The position numbers and the translations under genes are program-made. From positions 273,792-337,791 of the forward strand of contig NZ_CXSU01000005.1 in the NCBI RefSeq assembly GCF_001403795.1: a DNA stretch of 64,000 nucleotides, given 5' to 3'. Position 1 is the stretch's first letter. Every line of letters starts with the position of its first letter. Below the pieces are notes generated by a model that was given only the letters and a program-made list of their open reading frames with translations, was not told the origin of the DNA and did not search any database. Origin of the DNA: Jannaschia donghaensis. GTDB taxonomy: Bacteria > Pseudomonadota > Alphaproteobacteria > Rhodobacterales > Rhodobacteraceae. Shown piece by piece: positions 17,371-26,171 of the stretch.

Positions 17371-18063
17371 GTGACGATCACGACAATCGGATTCGATGCC
17401 GACGACACGCTTTGGCACAATGAGGTCTTCTTCAAGGGGACGCAGGCCCGGTTCGCCGCGCTGTTGGCCGATCATGCCGATCCCGATCACTTGATGGACC
17501 GGCTTCTGGCGGCGGAGCGTCGAAATCTTGGCCATTACGGGTTCGGAATAAAGGGTTTCACGCTGTCCATGATCGAGACCGCGATCGAGGTTACCGAAGG
17601 TCGTGTCCCCGCCACCGTCATCGCGGAAATCCTGGCCGACGGGCGCGAGATGCTCCGCCATCCGGTCGATCTGATGCCGGGGGTGGCGGATTGCGTCGAG
17701 ACGTTGGCCGCCGACTTCACTCTCGTCCTCATCACCAAGGGCGATCTGCTGGATCAGGAACGCAAGCTTGCCGAGTCCGGTCTGGGGGAAATGTTCGATG
17801 GCATCGAGATCGTGTCCGACAAGACGCCTTCCACATATGCCCAAGCTTTCGATGTGCACGGCGAAGGCGCGCATCGGTCGCTGATGGTGGGCAATTCGAT
17901 GAAATCGGATGTTGTTCCGGCAATCGATGCCGGGGCCTGGGGCGTGTTCTGTCCATCCGAACATGAGTGGGAGCTGGAGCGCGCGAAGGAGCCTGCGGAC
18001 CATCCCCGGTACCGCCGCATCGTGACCCTTGCCGATCTGCCGCCGCTTCTGGCAACGCTTTGA
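17371..18063 (+). CDS. HAD family hydrolase
   Basis: A 230-residue haloacid-dehalogenase-type phosphatase. Motif I is FDADDTLW near residue 8 (nucleophile and acid aspartates), motif II is LVLITKGD, and motif IV is [10 protein letters not shown] with the metal-binding Asp. The GTG at 17371, preceded by AAGGGG, was chosen; a GTG eight codons upstream is the alternative. It resembles YjjG/GS1-type phosphatases; the substrate cannot be inferred. It converges on serS with three bases between. Confidence 0.8.
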   Translation: MTITTIGFDADDTLWHNEVFFKGTQARFAALLADHADPDHLMDRLLAAERRNLGHYGFGIKGFTLSMIETAIEVTEGRVPATVIAEILADGREMLRHPVDLMPGVADCVETLAADFTLVLITKGDLLDQERKLAESGLGEMFDGIEIVSDKTPSTYAQAFDVHGEGAHRSLMVGNSMKSDVVPAIDAGAWGVFCPSEHEWELERAKEPADHPRYRRIVTLADLPPLLATL

Positions 18064-18066
18064 CGG

Positions 18067-19359
18067 TCAGATCAGCGTGCCGTCCGCGCCCAGCGTCGTC
18101 TTGCCGCGCAGATAAGGGTGCAGCGCCTTCGGCAGACTGACCGATCCGTCTGCCTGCTGCCCGTTTTCCAGTACCGCAATCAGGCAGCGGCCGACGGCCA
18201 GACCCGACCCGTTGAGGGTATGCACGAACGCCGGTTTGCCCCCCGCGGCGGGCTTGAACCGCGCATTCATGCGGCGGGCCTGGAAATCGCCCGTCGTCGA
18301 ACAGCTGGAGATTTCGCGGTAGGTGTCCTGACCCGGCAGCCAGACTTCGATGTCATGGGTGCGCCGCGCGCCGAACCCCATATCGCCAGTGCACAGGACG
18401 ATCGTGCGATACGGCAGTTCCAGGGCTTCCAGAATACCTTCGGCACATTTCGTCATCCGGTCCAGCTCCGCCCGGCTGTGGTCGGGGTGCGTGACGGAGA
18501 CCATCTCTACCTTCTCGAATTGGTGCTGGCGCAGCATCCCTGCGGTGTCGCGGCCCGCTGATCCGGCTTCGGACCGGAAGCACAGCGTATGCGCGACCAT
18601 CCGGCGGGGCAGGGCCGCCTCCTCCAACACGTCGCCCGCCACGGAATAGGTCAACGTGACCTCGCTGGTTGGAATCAACCAGAACCCCTCGCGCGTCAGA
18701 AAGCTGTCGTCGCCGAACTTCGGCAGTTTGTCGGTGCCCAGCATCGCGTCATCGCGGACCAGAACAGGGGTCATATGCTCCACCAGACCGTTCTCTTCGG
18801 TGTGGATGTCGAGCATGAATTGCGCCAGCGCCCGGTGGATACGCGCGACCGCGCCACGCAGCACGACGAACCGCGCCCCCGACAGCTTGGCCGCCGTCTC
18901 GAAATCCATGCCGGGTTTGACGCCGGCGATGTCGTAATGTTCGATGGGCGCGAATTCGAGGGTGCGGGGCGTGCCCCAGCGGTTCACTTCGACATTGTCG
19001 TCTTCGGATGCGCCGTCCGGGACATCCGCGTCGGGCAGGTTCGGGATTTCGAGCAGGGCGGCGCGCAGGGCGGCGTCGGCGGTCCGGCTTTCGTCCTCCA
19101 GGCGGGCGATCTCTTCCTTCTTGGCGGCGACCAATGCGCGCAAGCGCTCGAACTCCGCCTCGTTCCCGCCGGCCTTGGCCGCGCCGACCTGCTTGGACGC
19201 GGCGTTGCGGTCGGCCAAGGCTGCTTCGGCCCCGGTGATCGCCGCGCGCCGCGTCTCGTCCAGTGCCACAAGCGAGGCCGACATCGGCTTCAGTCCCCGG
19301 CGGGCCAGCCCCGCGTCGAAGGCTTCGGGGTTTTCGCGGATCTGTCGGATGTCGTGCAT
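18067..19359 (-). CDS. serS: serine--tRNA ligase
   Basis: A 430-residue class II aminoacyl-tRNA synthetase. The N-terminal coiled-coil arm, rich in Ala/Glu/Lys, spans about residues 30-110. Motif 2 is [26 protein letters not shown] is the serine-binding loop, and motif 3 is [16 protein letters not shown]. It charges tRNA-Ser in the cytoplasm. The ATG at 19359 ([14 protein letters not shown]) matches the family N terminus; ten upstream in-frame codons are not supported. It is divergent from yajC. Confidence 0.96.
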   Translation of the reverse strand: MHDIRQIRENPEAFDAGLARRGLKPMSASLVALDETRRAAITGAEAALADRNAASKQVGAAKAGGNEAEFERLRALVAAKKEEIARLEDESRTADAALRAALLEIPNLPDADVPDGASEDDNVEVNRWGTPRTLEFAPIEHYDIAGVKPGMDFETAAKLSGARFVVLRGAVARIHRALAQFMLDIHTEENGLVEHMTPVLVRDDAMLGTDKLPKFGDDSFLTREGFWLIPTSEVTLTYSVAGDVLEEAALPRRMVAHTLCFRSEAGSAGRDTAGMLRQHQFEKVEMVSVTHPDHSRAELDRMTKCAEGILEALELPYRTIVLCTGDMGFGARRTHDIEVWLPGQDTYREISSCSTTGDFQARRMNARFKPAAGGKPAFVHTLNGSGLAVGRCLIAVLENGQQADGSVSLPKALHPYLRGKTTLGADGTLI

Positions 19360-19515
19360 GGCGCCCTCGGGTGGTGTCCTGACTGCCACATGCCACAGGC
19401 CTGCCGTCCGTGCCAGAGGTTGCGCCGCGCGCTTGCGCCCCCCAGATGGCCCGCATAGGTTGCCGCGACTTCAAGACGGGCGCGTCACCGCCCCGAGACA
19501 GCACAGGGATCCACC

Positions 19516-19836
19516 ATGTTCGCAACCCCCGCCTATGCGCAGGCAGCCGGTGGTGCCGCCGGCACCTTCGGAAGCTTCATTCCCCTCATCGCGATTTTCG
19601 CGATCATGTACTTCCTGCTCATCCGTCCACAGCAGAAGAAGATGAAGGAGCACAAGGCTCTGGTTGCCGGATTGCGGCGCGGGGATCAGGTGGTCACGCA
19701 GGGCGGCGTCATCGGCAAGGTCACCAAGATCAAGGACGAGGCCGAGGTCGAGGTCGAAATCGCCGAAGGCGTGAAGGTGCGTGTCGTCCGCGCGACGATC
19801 ACACAGGTTTTGTCGAAGACCGATCCGGCCGCCTGA
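19516..19836 (+). CDS. yajC: preprotein translocase subunit YajC
   Basis: A 106-residue single-pass inner-membrane protein: the hydrophobic stretch FIPLIAIFAIMYFLLIRP is followed by QQKKMKEHKALVAGL and a small beta domain with GDQVVTQGGVIGKV. YajC associates with SecDF to assist Sec-dependent export. Length is typical. The secD ATG comes one base after its stop, so yajC-secD-secF form one tight operon. Confidence 0.95.
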   Translation: MFATPAYAQAAGGAAGTFGSFIPLIAIFAIMYFLLIRPQQKKMKEHKALVAGLRRGDQVVTQGGVIGKVTKIKDEAEVEVEIAEGVKVRVVRATITQVLSKTDPAA

Positions 19837-19837
19837 C

Positions 19838-21493
19838 ATGCTCGAAATCGCGCTCTGGAAACGGCTGACGATCCTTCTCGTTTGCCTGGCCGGTCTGGCG
19901 ATGGCCTTGCCGAACGTCTTCTATACTTCGGCGGAGCGGCACAACGACGCGATCACCGCGGTCGAACGCGGCGCGGTCGTCACCGATGACCTGCAAGCCG
20001 ACCTCGATGCATGGCCAGAGTTTCTGCCGTCATCAGTCGTGAACCTGGGCCTCGATCTGCGGGGCGGGGCGCATCTTCTGGCCGAGGTGCAGTTGGAGGA
20101 TGTCTATGCCTCGCGGATGGACAGCTATTGGCCGGAGGTCCGTACCGTTCTTGTTGCTGCTGGTTATCGCGTAAGAGAAGTCGATGGGCCTGCAGACGAG
20201 CTTCGGGTCCGCATTGTCAACGGTACACTGGATCAGGCCGCTGTCGATGCCGTGCGCACTTTGGCCCAGCCGATCGTGTCACTTTCCGGCGTTGGCCAGA
20301 ACGATATCGAGGTGTCCAGTGCGGGCGACATCATCACCCTGCGCCTGTCCGATGCGGAACGCGCCGCGACCGACGATCGCACGATGGCGCAATCGCTTGA
20401 AATCATTCGCCGCCGCGTGGACGAGGCCGGAACGCGAGAGCCGACGATCCAGCGACAGGGCAACGACCGCATCCTGATCCAGGTTCCGGGCATCGGTTCG
20501 GCGCAGGAGTTGAAAGATCTGATCGGCACCACCGCCAAGCTGACGTTCCACCACGTCATTCGGCAGACGACGGATGCGAACGAACGGGTGCTCAGCGATG
20601 AACTGCTTGCCCCGTCGCTGGACGATGCGGGCGTGTTCTACGTTCTTGAACGTGTGCCCGTCGTCACCGGCGACGACCTGACCGACAGCCAGCCCGCCTT
20701 CGACCAGTCGGGGCAGCCCGCCGTCACGTTCCGCTTCAACCCCGCCGGCGCGCGGGCTTTCGGGGTCTATACGGCCGAAAACGTCGGCGCGCTTTTTGCC
20801 GTCGTGCTCGACAATGAGGTCGTAACCGCCCCGCGCATCAACGAGGCGATCCCAGGCGGCTCGGGCCAGATCACCGGCAACTTCTCGGTCGAGGAGGCGA
20901 ACCGCCAGGCGATCCTGCTGCGCGCCGGCGCCTTGCCCGCCGGCATGGAATTCCTGGAGGAACGCACGGTCGGCCCGGAATTGGGCCAAGACAGCATCGA
21001 TGCAGGCAAGACCGCATCTTTGGTTGCGATGTCCGCCGTCGTCGTCTTCATGATCCTCAGCTATGGATTGTTCGGTGCCTTCGCGACCGTCGCGCTCGGC
21101 ATCAACGTGGCGCTTCTGTTCGGGGTTCTGTCCGTGATCGGCGGCACGCTGACCTTGCCGGGGATCGCGGGCATCGTCCTGACCATCGGCATGGCAGTGG
21201 ACGCCAACGTCCTGGTATTCGAGCGTATCCGGGAAGAGTTGAAGACCGCGCGCGGACCAGCCCGCGCCATCGCGCTGGGCTACGAAAAGGCGCTGTCTGC
21301 CATCGTGGACGCCAACATCACCACCTTCATCGTTGCCACGATCCTGTTCACGCTGGGGTCCGGCCCGGTCCGCGGGTTCGCCGTGACGCTTGGCATTGGG
21401 ATCCTGACATCGGTCTTCACCGCGATCTTCGTGACGCGTCTTTTGATCGTGTTCTGGTTCGAACGCCGCCGCCCCAAGAAGATCGAGGTCTGA
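19838..21493 (+). CDS. secD: protein translocase subunit SecD
   Basis: A 551-residue RND-type membrane protein with an N-terminal membrane anchor, a periplasmic P1 region (VVNLGLDLRGGAHLLAEV marks its start) and five C-terminal membrane segments. GMAVDANVLVFERIREE holds the conserved aspartate region used in proton-coupled pulling. SecD works with SecF to complete substrate release from SecYEG. The ATG at 19838 follows the yajC stop by one base; secF begins one base after its own stop. Confidence 0.96.
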   Translation: MLEIALWKRLTILLVCLAGLAMALPNVFYTSAERHNDAITAVERGAVVTDDLQADLDAWPEFLPSSVVNLGLDLRGGAHLLAEVQLEDVYASRMDSYWPEVRTVLVAAGYRVREVDGPADELRVRIVNGTLDQAAVDAVRTLAQPIVSLSGVGQNDIEVSSAGDIITLRLSDAERAATDDRTMAQSLEIIRRRVDEAGTREPTIQRQGNDRILIQVPGIGSAQELKDLIGTTAKLTFHHVIRQTTDANERVLSDELLAPSLDDAGVFYVLERVPVVTGDDLTDSQPAFDQSGQPAVTFRFNPAGARAFGVYTAENVGALFAVVLDNEVVTAPRINEAIPGGSGQITGNFSVEEANRQAILLRAGALPAGMEFLEERTVGPELGQDSIDAGKTASLVAMSAVVVFMILSYGLFGAFATVALGINVALLFGVLSVIGGTLTLPGIAGIVLTIGMAVDANVLVFERIREELKTARGPARAIALGYEKALSAIVDANITTFIVATILFTLGSGPVRGFAVTLGIGILTSVFTAIFVTRLLIVFWFERRRPKKIEV

Positions 21494-21494
21494 C

Positions 21495-22460
21495 ATGCGC
21501 CTGAGACTCGTGCCCCAAAACACCAACTGGGATTTCATGAAGTACCGCAAGTTCACCTTCGGGGCGTCCATCGTCGCGATGATCGCGTCGGTCATCATCT
21601 GGCTGTCGGTGGGTCTGAACTTCGGCATTGACTTTCTCGGCGGTACGACCATCCGGACGGAATCCGCGCAGACGATCGATGTCGGAGCCTACCGCGACGC
21701 GCTGACGCCGCTGGGACTGGGCGATGTGGTCATCACGGAGGTGTCCGACCCCACGTTCCGCGACGATCAGAACGTGGCACTCGTCCGTATCCAGGCGCAG
21801 GACGGGGCCGAGGCGGTGACGACAGATACCATCACGGCCGTCGAAGGTGCGCTTCGGTCGATCGACCCGGAGATCACTTTTCCGTCGGTCGAATCCGTCG
21901 GGCCCAAGGTCTCCGGGGAGTTGATCACCACGGCGCTGCTGGCCGTCGGAGTGTCACTCGTGGCGATCCTGTTCTACATCTGGTTGCGATTCGAATGGCA
22001 GTTTTCGGTCGGGGCGGTCGCCGCCTTGTTCCACGATGTGATCCTGACGATCGGAGTTTTTTCCCTGCTGCAGATCCGGTTCGATCTGGCGACCATCGCG
22101 GCCCTGCTGACGATCATCGGCTATTCTATCAATGACACCGTCGTCATCTTCGACCGGCTGCGTGAAAATCTGATCAAGTTCAAGAAGACGCCGCTGATCG
22201 ACGTGATGAATATGTCCGTCAACGAGACACTGTCGCGGACGTTGATGACGTCGGGCACGACGTTGCTGGCGCTCATCGCGCTGATCGTGCTGGGGGGCGA
22301 CGTGATCCGGGGCTTCGTCTTCGCGATCCTCTGGGGTGTGATCGTCGGAACGTATTCCTCGGTCTATGTCGCCAAGAACGTCGTTCTGATGCTGGGCGTC
22401 GACCGCGACCCCAAAAAGCCGTCGGACGCCGGGACGCAATTCGCGAACATCGACGCCTGA
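21495..22460 (+). CDS. secF: protein translocase subunit SecF
   Basis: A 321-residue protein with one N-terminal and five C-terminal membrane segments and the SecF hallmarks NFGIDFLGGTTIR and IGYSINDTVVIFDRLREN. It is the partner of SecD in the inner membrane. The start is the ATG at 21495, one base after secD. The transporter gene follows after six bases and may be read on the same transcript. Confidence 0.96.
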   Translation: MRLRLVPQNTNWDFMKYRKFTFGASIVAMIASVIIWLSVGLNFGIDFLGGTTIRTESAQTIDVGAYRDALTPLGLGDVVITEVSDPTFRDDQNVALVRIQAQDGAEAVTTDTITAVEGALRSIDPEITFPSVESVGPKVSGELITTALLAVGVSLVAILFYIWLRFEWQFSVGAVAALFHDVILTIGVFSLLQIRFDLATIAALLTIIGYSINDTVVIFDRLRENLIKFKKTPLIDVMNMSVNETLSRTLMTSGTTLLALIALIVLGGDVIRGFVFAILWGVIVGTYSSVYVAKNVVLMLGVDRDPKKPSDAGTQFANIDA

Positions 22461-22466
22461 CCGGCC

Positions 22467-23210
22467 GTGCCGGACCTGGGGGTAAGCGGCGGCGATCTGA
22501 CGTGGCTCGCCCTTGTTGCCGTGATCGCAGGACTGGTGCGGGGTTTTGCCGGGTTCGGAACCGCGCTGATCTACGTGCCCCTCGCCTCGCTCAGTTTGCC
22601 GCCGCTGTGGGTTCTGGTCACGTTGACCGTGATGGACCTGATCGGTCCGCTGCCGGCGATTCCCAAGGCCCTGCGCGATGGACAGCCGCGTCAGGTGGCG
22701 CTGCTTGCGGGGACCGCCGCGGTGACGCTTCTACCCGGCCTCTGGCTTCTGGATCGATTGCCGGTCGATGGGTTTCGGTGGCTCGTCGCCGTGCTGTGCC
22801 TGCTGACGGTGGGCTTGATGGTTTCCGGCTGGCGTTGGTCGGGGCAGATGACGCCGGTGGTGACCATGGTCGCCGGTGGCACGTCGGGATTTCTGGGCGG
22901 GCTTTCCGGTCTGGCCGGGCCGCCGGTGATCCTGACCTATATGTCGGCCCCGCTGCCGGCGGTGGTGATCCGGGCCAATCTGATGATGTTCCTCGTCGCG
23001 TGGGACGGCATCTTCGGAACGGTGTTGTTCCTGACAGACCGTCTGACCCTGCAACCGCTGATGATCGGGGCGGCGTTGCTTCCAATCCACCTGCTGGCCA
23101 ATTGGGCTGGGGCAAGGATATTCGCGGGGTCAGGCCGGAACGACCGCGCTTATCGCGCGGTCGCCTATATTCTGATCGTCGGTGCCGCCTTGCTTGCCCT
23201 GCCCCTATGA
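22467..23210 (+). CDS. TSUP (TauE/SafE) family membrane transporter
   Basis: A 247-residue protein with about eight hydrophobic segments in two repeats: GLVRGFAGFGTALIYVPL in the first and GGTSGFLGGLSGLAGPPVIL in the second. This duplicated glycine-rich pattern marks the sulfite exporter TauE/SafE (TSUP) family, inner-membrane carriers for sulfite, sulfonates or other organic anions. The start is a GTG at 22467, six bases after secF. The last six bases overlap the convergent pilin-like gene. Substrate unknown. Confidence 0.85.
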   Translation: MPDLGVSGGDLTWLALVAVIAGLVRGFAGFGTALIYVPLASLSLPPLWVLVTLTVMDLIGPLPAIPKALRDGQPRQVALLAGTAAVTLLPGLWLLDRLPVDGFRWLVAVLCLLTVGLMVSGWRWSGQMTPVVTMVAGGTSGFLGGLSGLAGPPVILTYMSAPLPAVVIRANLMMFLVAWDGIFGTVLFLTDRLTLQPLMIGAALLPIHLLANWAGARIFAGSGRNDRAYRAVAYILIVGAALLALPL

Positions 23211-23393
23211 GTCAAAGGCGGTCTTGATTTCGATGTTCGAAAGAACACGGCTGATGTCCTTAGCGAGGTCTTCGATCCCACCCGACACGACGGATGTAAC
23301 CGCCAGTGCGAGCCCCACGAGGGCAGCCGTCAGGACGACCCAATCGACCGTGACGGCGCCGGATTCTGAAACGATAAAAGAACGCAGGGACAT
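23205..23393 (-). CDS. Flp pilin-like small membrane protein
   Basis: A 62-residue protein with a short basic/polar N terminus, then E-S-G-A-V-T-V-D-W and a hydrophobic helix VVLTAALVGLALAVTSVV, ending in a polar tail. The glutamate before the hydrophobic helix and the overall size resemble Flp/type IVb pilins and TadE-like pseudopilins, but no prepilin cleavage site or tad assembly genes are evident nearby. A related protein is encoded at 23921-24409. Probably inner-membrane; function unknown. Confidence 0.65.
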   Translation of the reverse strand: MSLRSFIVSESGAVTVDWVVLTAALVGLALAVTSVVSGGIEDLAKDISRVLSNIEIKTAFDS

Positions 23394-23542
23394 GTTGGAA
23401 ACTCCACAAAACCATTTTGATTTAAGGCAAAATTAATGCGGAATTGCGGCACAAATCTGGCCAAATGGCCGTGACACTGTCGCGAAGCACGCTACAAACC
23501 GGTCGTTCGGGCGATATTCCCGATGCGACAAGGGGCCAATCA

Positions 23543-23899
23543 ATGAACCTGACCGAGATGGAATTCGAGGGGGTCCGCCCGTTTGAGGGTTACGGGCCAG
23601 GATTTTTTCGAATCGCAGGCGATGTCTTCGAAGGCGCGCTGATCCTGCATCCCGGCGGGCAAGGTGTCTGGGGCGGCTATGCCGATGTCGCGCCGCTGCT
23701 GCTACTGTCAGGGGTGATCGATGTGATTTTCGTCGGTACCGGAAACGAGATCGCCCATGTCCCCGCCGATCTGCGGGCCGCGGTCGAGGGGGCGGGTCTG
23801 GGGCTGGAAGTCATGAACACGCCAGCGGCCTGCCGGACCTACAACGTGCTCATCGGTGAAGGCCGTCGGGTCGCGGCGGCCGTTCTTCCGATCGAATGA
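23543..23899 (+). CDS. Mth938-like domain protein (DUF498)
   Basis: A 118-residue protein of the Mth938 fold, with FEGALILHPGGQGVWG near residue 31 and GTGNEIAHVPADLRAAVE in the second half. The family is widespread (human NDUFAF3 relatives assist complex I assembly), but the bacterial role is undefined. The ATG at 23543 has an AAGGGG ribosome site. In many relatives, from memory, this gene lies directly behind secDF; here a TSUP gene and a small opposing gene intervene. Confidence 0.85.
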   Translation: MNLTEMEFEGVRPFEGYGPGFFRIAGDVFEGALILHPGGQGVWGGYADVAPLLLLSGVIDVIFVGTGNEIAHVPADLRAAVEGAGLGLEVMNTPAACRTYNVLIGEGRRVAAAVLPIE

Positions 23900-23920
23900 T
23901 GGCTGGGTAGGTATTGGAGT

Positions 23921-24409
23921 TCAGGAGAAACCCAGCATCCGGGAGACACGTTCCAGATCATATTCGTCGTATTCGGTGACCTCATCGTCACGTGATTGCT
24001 CGCGGTTGGCATAGGCCGAGGTGATCGCCTGGTCGAAGTCTTCGAAGAACTCTTGGGCGTTCGAGCCGGCCAACGCGTCGCTTTGCGCTCGCGTCGCATT
24101 GCCCCATGCGGACAGGACGGCGAGATCATTGTTCGATAGCGAAGAGACCACCGAGGTGTAGCGTTGATACGTTTCCTCGTCATGGGCGCGATAGGCGTAC
24201 GATGGGCGGCTTTCGCGGTGCTGAGACTGGGAGGCGACCTCGCCGGACACAAACCCCAACTCGGCCGAAAAGGCGGCCATCGTGGCCATCGCCACGCCAG
24301 TGGCCGCGCCGGTGAGGACAACGAAATCGACGGCGACGACGCCCGACTCGGATTGGGTGAAGGAGCGAATGGTCGGGAATTTGGCTGGCAGGCAAAACAT
24401 CGTAAACAT
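23921..24409 (-). CDS. Flp pilin-like protein with long polar C-terminal domain
   Basis: A 162-residue protein. The N-terminal region repeats the pattern of the 23205-23393 protein: S-E-S-G-V-V-A-V-D-F followed by VVLTGAATGVAMATMAAF. A ~100-residue polar, acidic region rich in Asp/Glu/Tyr follows (YDEYDLERVSRMLG near the end). The ATG at 24409 or the one three codons later (24400, with AAGGA upstream) can serve as start. It looks like a membrane-anchored pseudopilin; function unknown. Same-strand order with the smaller homologue suggests duplication. Confidence 0.65.
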   Translation of the reverse strand: MFTMFCLPAKFPTIRSFTQSESGVVAVDFVVLTGAATGVAMATMAAFSAELGFVSGEVASQSQHRESRPSYAYRAHDEETYQRYTSVVSSLSNNDLAVLSAWGNATRAQSDALAGSNAQEFFEDFDQAITSAYANREQSRDDEVTEYDEYDLERVSRMLGFS

Positions 24410-24545
24410 CCTTGTACTGGTTGCTGACGGTTCTGACGCCGGATTCGGGCGCGAACATGATGGGGGATGCTTGATTTCGGGGCGTGATCTGGGCATTCGC
24501 CGACAGTTTTAGGACCATTGCCAGATTTAGTGACCCTACGTCGCG

Positions 24546-24578
24546 AAGAGGCCCCGCACGGGGCGAGGCCTCTTGTTT
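24546..24578. terminator. hairpin terminator downstream of gloA
   Basis: AAGAGGCC (24546-24553) pairs with GGCCTCTT (24567-24574), with an inner CCCCG/CGGGG stem; TTGTTT follows on the plus strand. It lies just past the leftward gloA stop and upstream of the pilin-like gene, so it most likely ends gloA transcription. The U-rich run is better in the rightward direction. Confidence 0.6.
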
Positions 24579-24602
24579 ACAGTGGTTAACAGGGCGCTGG
24601 TC

Positions 24603-25037
24603 TTACCAGTGTCCGGTGTTCTCCATCGACGCCCAGGGTTCCTGCGGTGCCTTTTTCTCGCCCGCTTGCAGCAGTTCGATCGAGATGTTGTCCGGGCTGC
24701 GCACGAAGGCCATGTGGCCGTCCCGTGGGGGGCGGTTGATCGTTACGCCGTTGTCCATCAGCGTCTGGCACATGGCGTAGATGTCATCGACCGTATAGGC
24801 GAGGTGGCCGAAATGCCGGCTGTCGTCGGGCAGGGCGTCGTCGCCATCCCAGTTATAGGTCAATTCGACGTCCGCGTGGCCGTCCGCCTGATCGGGCGGG
24901 CACATGAAGACCAGTGTAAAACGCCCGCCTTCATTCTCGGATCGCCGCCGCTCGACCAAGCCCAGCATCTGATAAAACGCCATCGATTTTTCCAGATCCT
25001 TCACGCGGACCATAGTGTGCAGATAGGTAATCGGCAT
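24603..25037 (-). CDS. gloA: lactoylglutathione lyase (glyoxalase I)
   Basis: A 144-residue vicinal-oxygen-chelate protein with all four metal ligands: His7 (LHTMVRV), Glu58 (VELTYNW), His78 (FGHLAY) and Glu121 (SIELLQ). It converts the methylglyoxal-glutathione adduct to S-lactoylglutathione. The ATG at 25037 has AAGGAG six bases upstream; an ATG five codons earlier overlaps that site and is less likely. Single gene. Confidence 0.92.
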   Translation of the reverse strand: MPITYLHTMVRVKDLEKSMAFYQMLGLVERRRSENEGGRFTLVFMCPPDQADGHADVELTYNWDGDDALPDDSRHFGHLAYTVDDIYAMCQTLMDNGVTINRPPRDGHMAFVRSPDNISIELLQAGEKKAPQEPWASMENTGHW

Positions 25038-25194
25038 CGGCTTCTCCTTCATATGTGCACCGCGCAAGGTAATCCGCGGGCCCCGCGTCACAACCCCGCG
25101 GGGCCACACTCCGACGCTTTCGCGTGACCTGTCCGTTGCGGTGCGCGGCGTGGCGCGGCACCTTGGTGCGACTGCCGAATCTCAAGGACCCGAC

Positions 25195-26103
25195 ATGCCC
25201 ATTTCCCCCGACCAGCAGGCCGAAATCGACGACCAGCGCGCGCAGTCGCATACGACCCGCCGCGCCACCGTTCCGGGGATGGAGGAGCACCTTTATACCG
25301 CCTACCCCGTGCTGGACCACGGCTTCGTGCGCGTCATCGACTATATGGGCGACGATTCCGCCATCACCCAGGCCGCGCGCGTCAGCTATGGGCGTGGGAC
25401 CAAGGCGGTGTCGAACGACGAGGGGTTGATCCGCTATCTGATGCGGCACTGGCACTCGACCCCGTTCGAGATGTGCGAGGTCAAGCTGCATGTGAAATTG
25501 CCCGTGTTCGTCGCGCGCCAGTGGATCAGGCACCGGACAGCCAACGTGAACGAATACTCTGCCCGCTATTCGATCCTGGACCGGGAATTCTATATCCCCT
25601 CGGCTGAAGACCTTGCCGCCCAGAGCGTCGTCAACAACCAGGGCCGGGGCGAGGCGCTGACCGGGGAGGAGGCGGCGCGCGTGCTGGACTGGCTGCGCGA
25701 CGACGCCACGCGGTCGTACGACCACTACGAGGCGATGATCTCGCAAGACGGGCAACAGGGGCTGGCGCGGGAGTTGGCGCGCATGAACCTGCCCGCGAAC
25801 ATCTATACGCAATGGTACTGGAAAGTTGACCTCCACAACCTGTTTCACTTTCTCCGCCTGCGCGCCGACGCCCACGCGCAGATGGAGATTCGTGTTTACG
25901 CCGACAAGATTTGCGAAATCGTTAAGGACTGGGTGCCGCTGTCGTATGGGGCCTTCGAGGACTACCGGCTGGGCGGCGCGCAGCTGTCGGGCAAGGGCGT
26001 CGAGTGCCTGCGCCGGATGCTCAAGGGCGAGGAGGTCACGCAGGAGACCTCGGGGATGAGCAAGGGGGAATGGCGGGAGTTCATGGGGGTAGTTGGTCAA
26101 TAA
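25195..26103 (+). CDS. thyX: FAD-dependent thymidylate synthase
   Basis: A 302-residue ThyX with the signature [15 protein letters not shown] at 112-126, matching RHRx7S. It methylates dUMP using methylene-tetrahydrofolate, with FAD and NADPH. The ATG at 25195 has AAGGA seven bases upstream. It is longer than short ThyX proteins but matches the alphaproteobacterial type with an N-terminal extension. No thyA is in the window. It is followed by the low-GC ParA gene. Confidence 0.95.
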   Translation: MPISPDQQAEIDDQRAQSHTTRRATVPGMEEHLYTAYPVLDHGFVRVIDYMGDDSAITQAARVSYGRGTKAVSNDEGLIRYLMRHWHSTPFEMCEVKLHVKLPVFVARQWIRHRTANVNEYSARYSILDREFYIPSAEDLAAQSVVNNQGRGEALTGEEAARVLDWLRDDATRSYDHYEAMISQDGQQGLARELARMNLPANIYTQWYWKVDLHNLFHFLRLRADAHAQMEIRVYADKICEIVKDWVPLSYGAFEDYRLGGAQLSGKGVECLRRMLKGEEVTQETSGMSKGEWREFMGVVGQ

Positions 26104-26171
26104 GCTTCTTAACGTTTGAAAAAGAATAATTTTTGCGCCATTCGATATCCTGTCCAGCAGGAGATTGACGA

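Noticed and set aside
24546..24578. Possible rho-independent terminator for a rightward transcript
   Set aside because: No rightward gene ends nearby; I kept the hairpin but assigned it to the leftward gloA gene.
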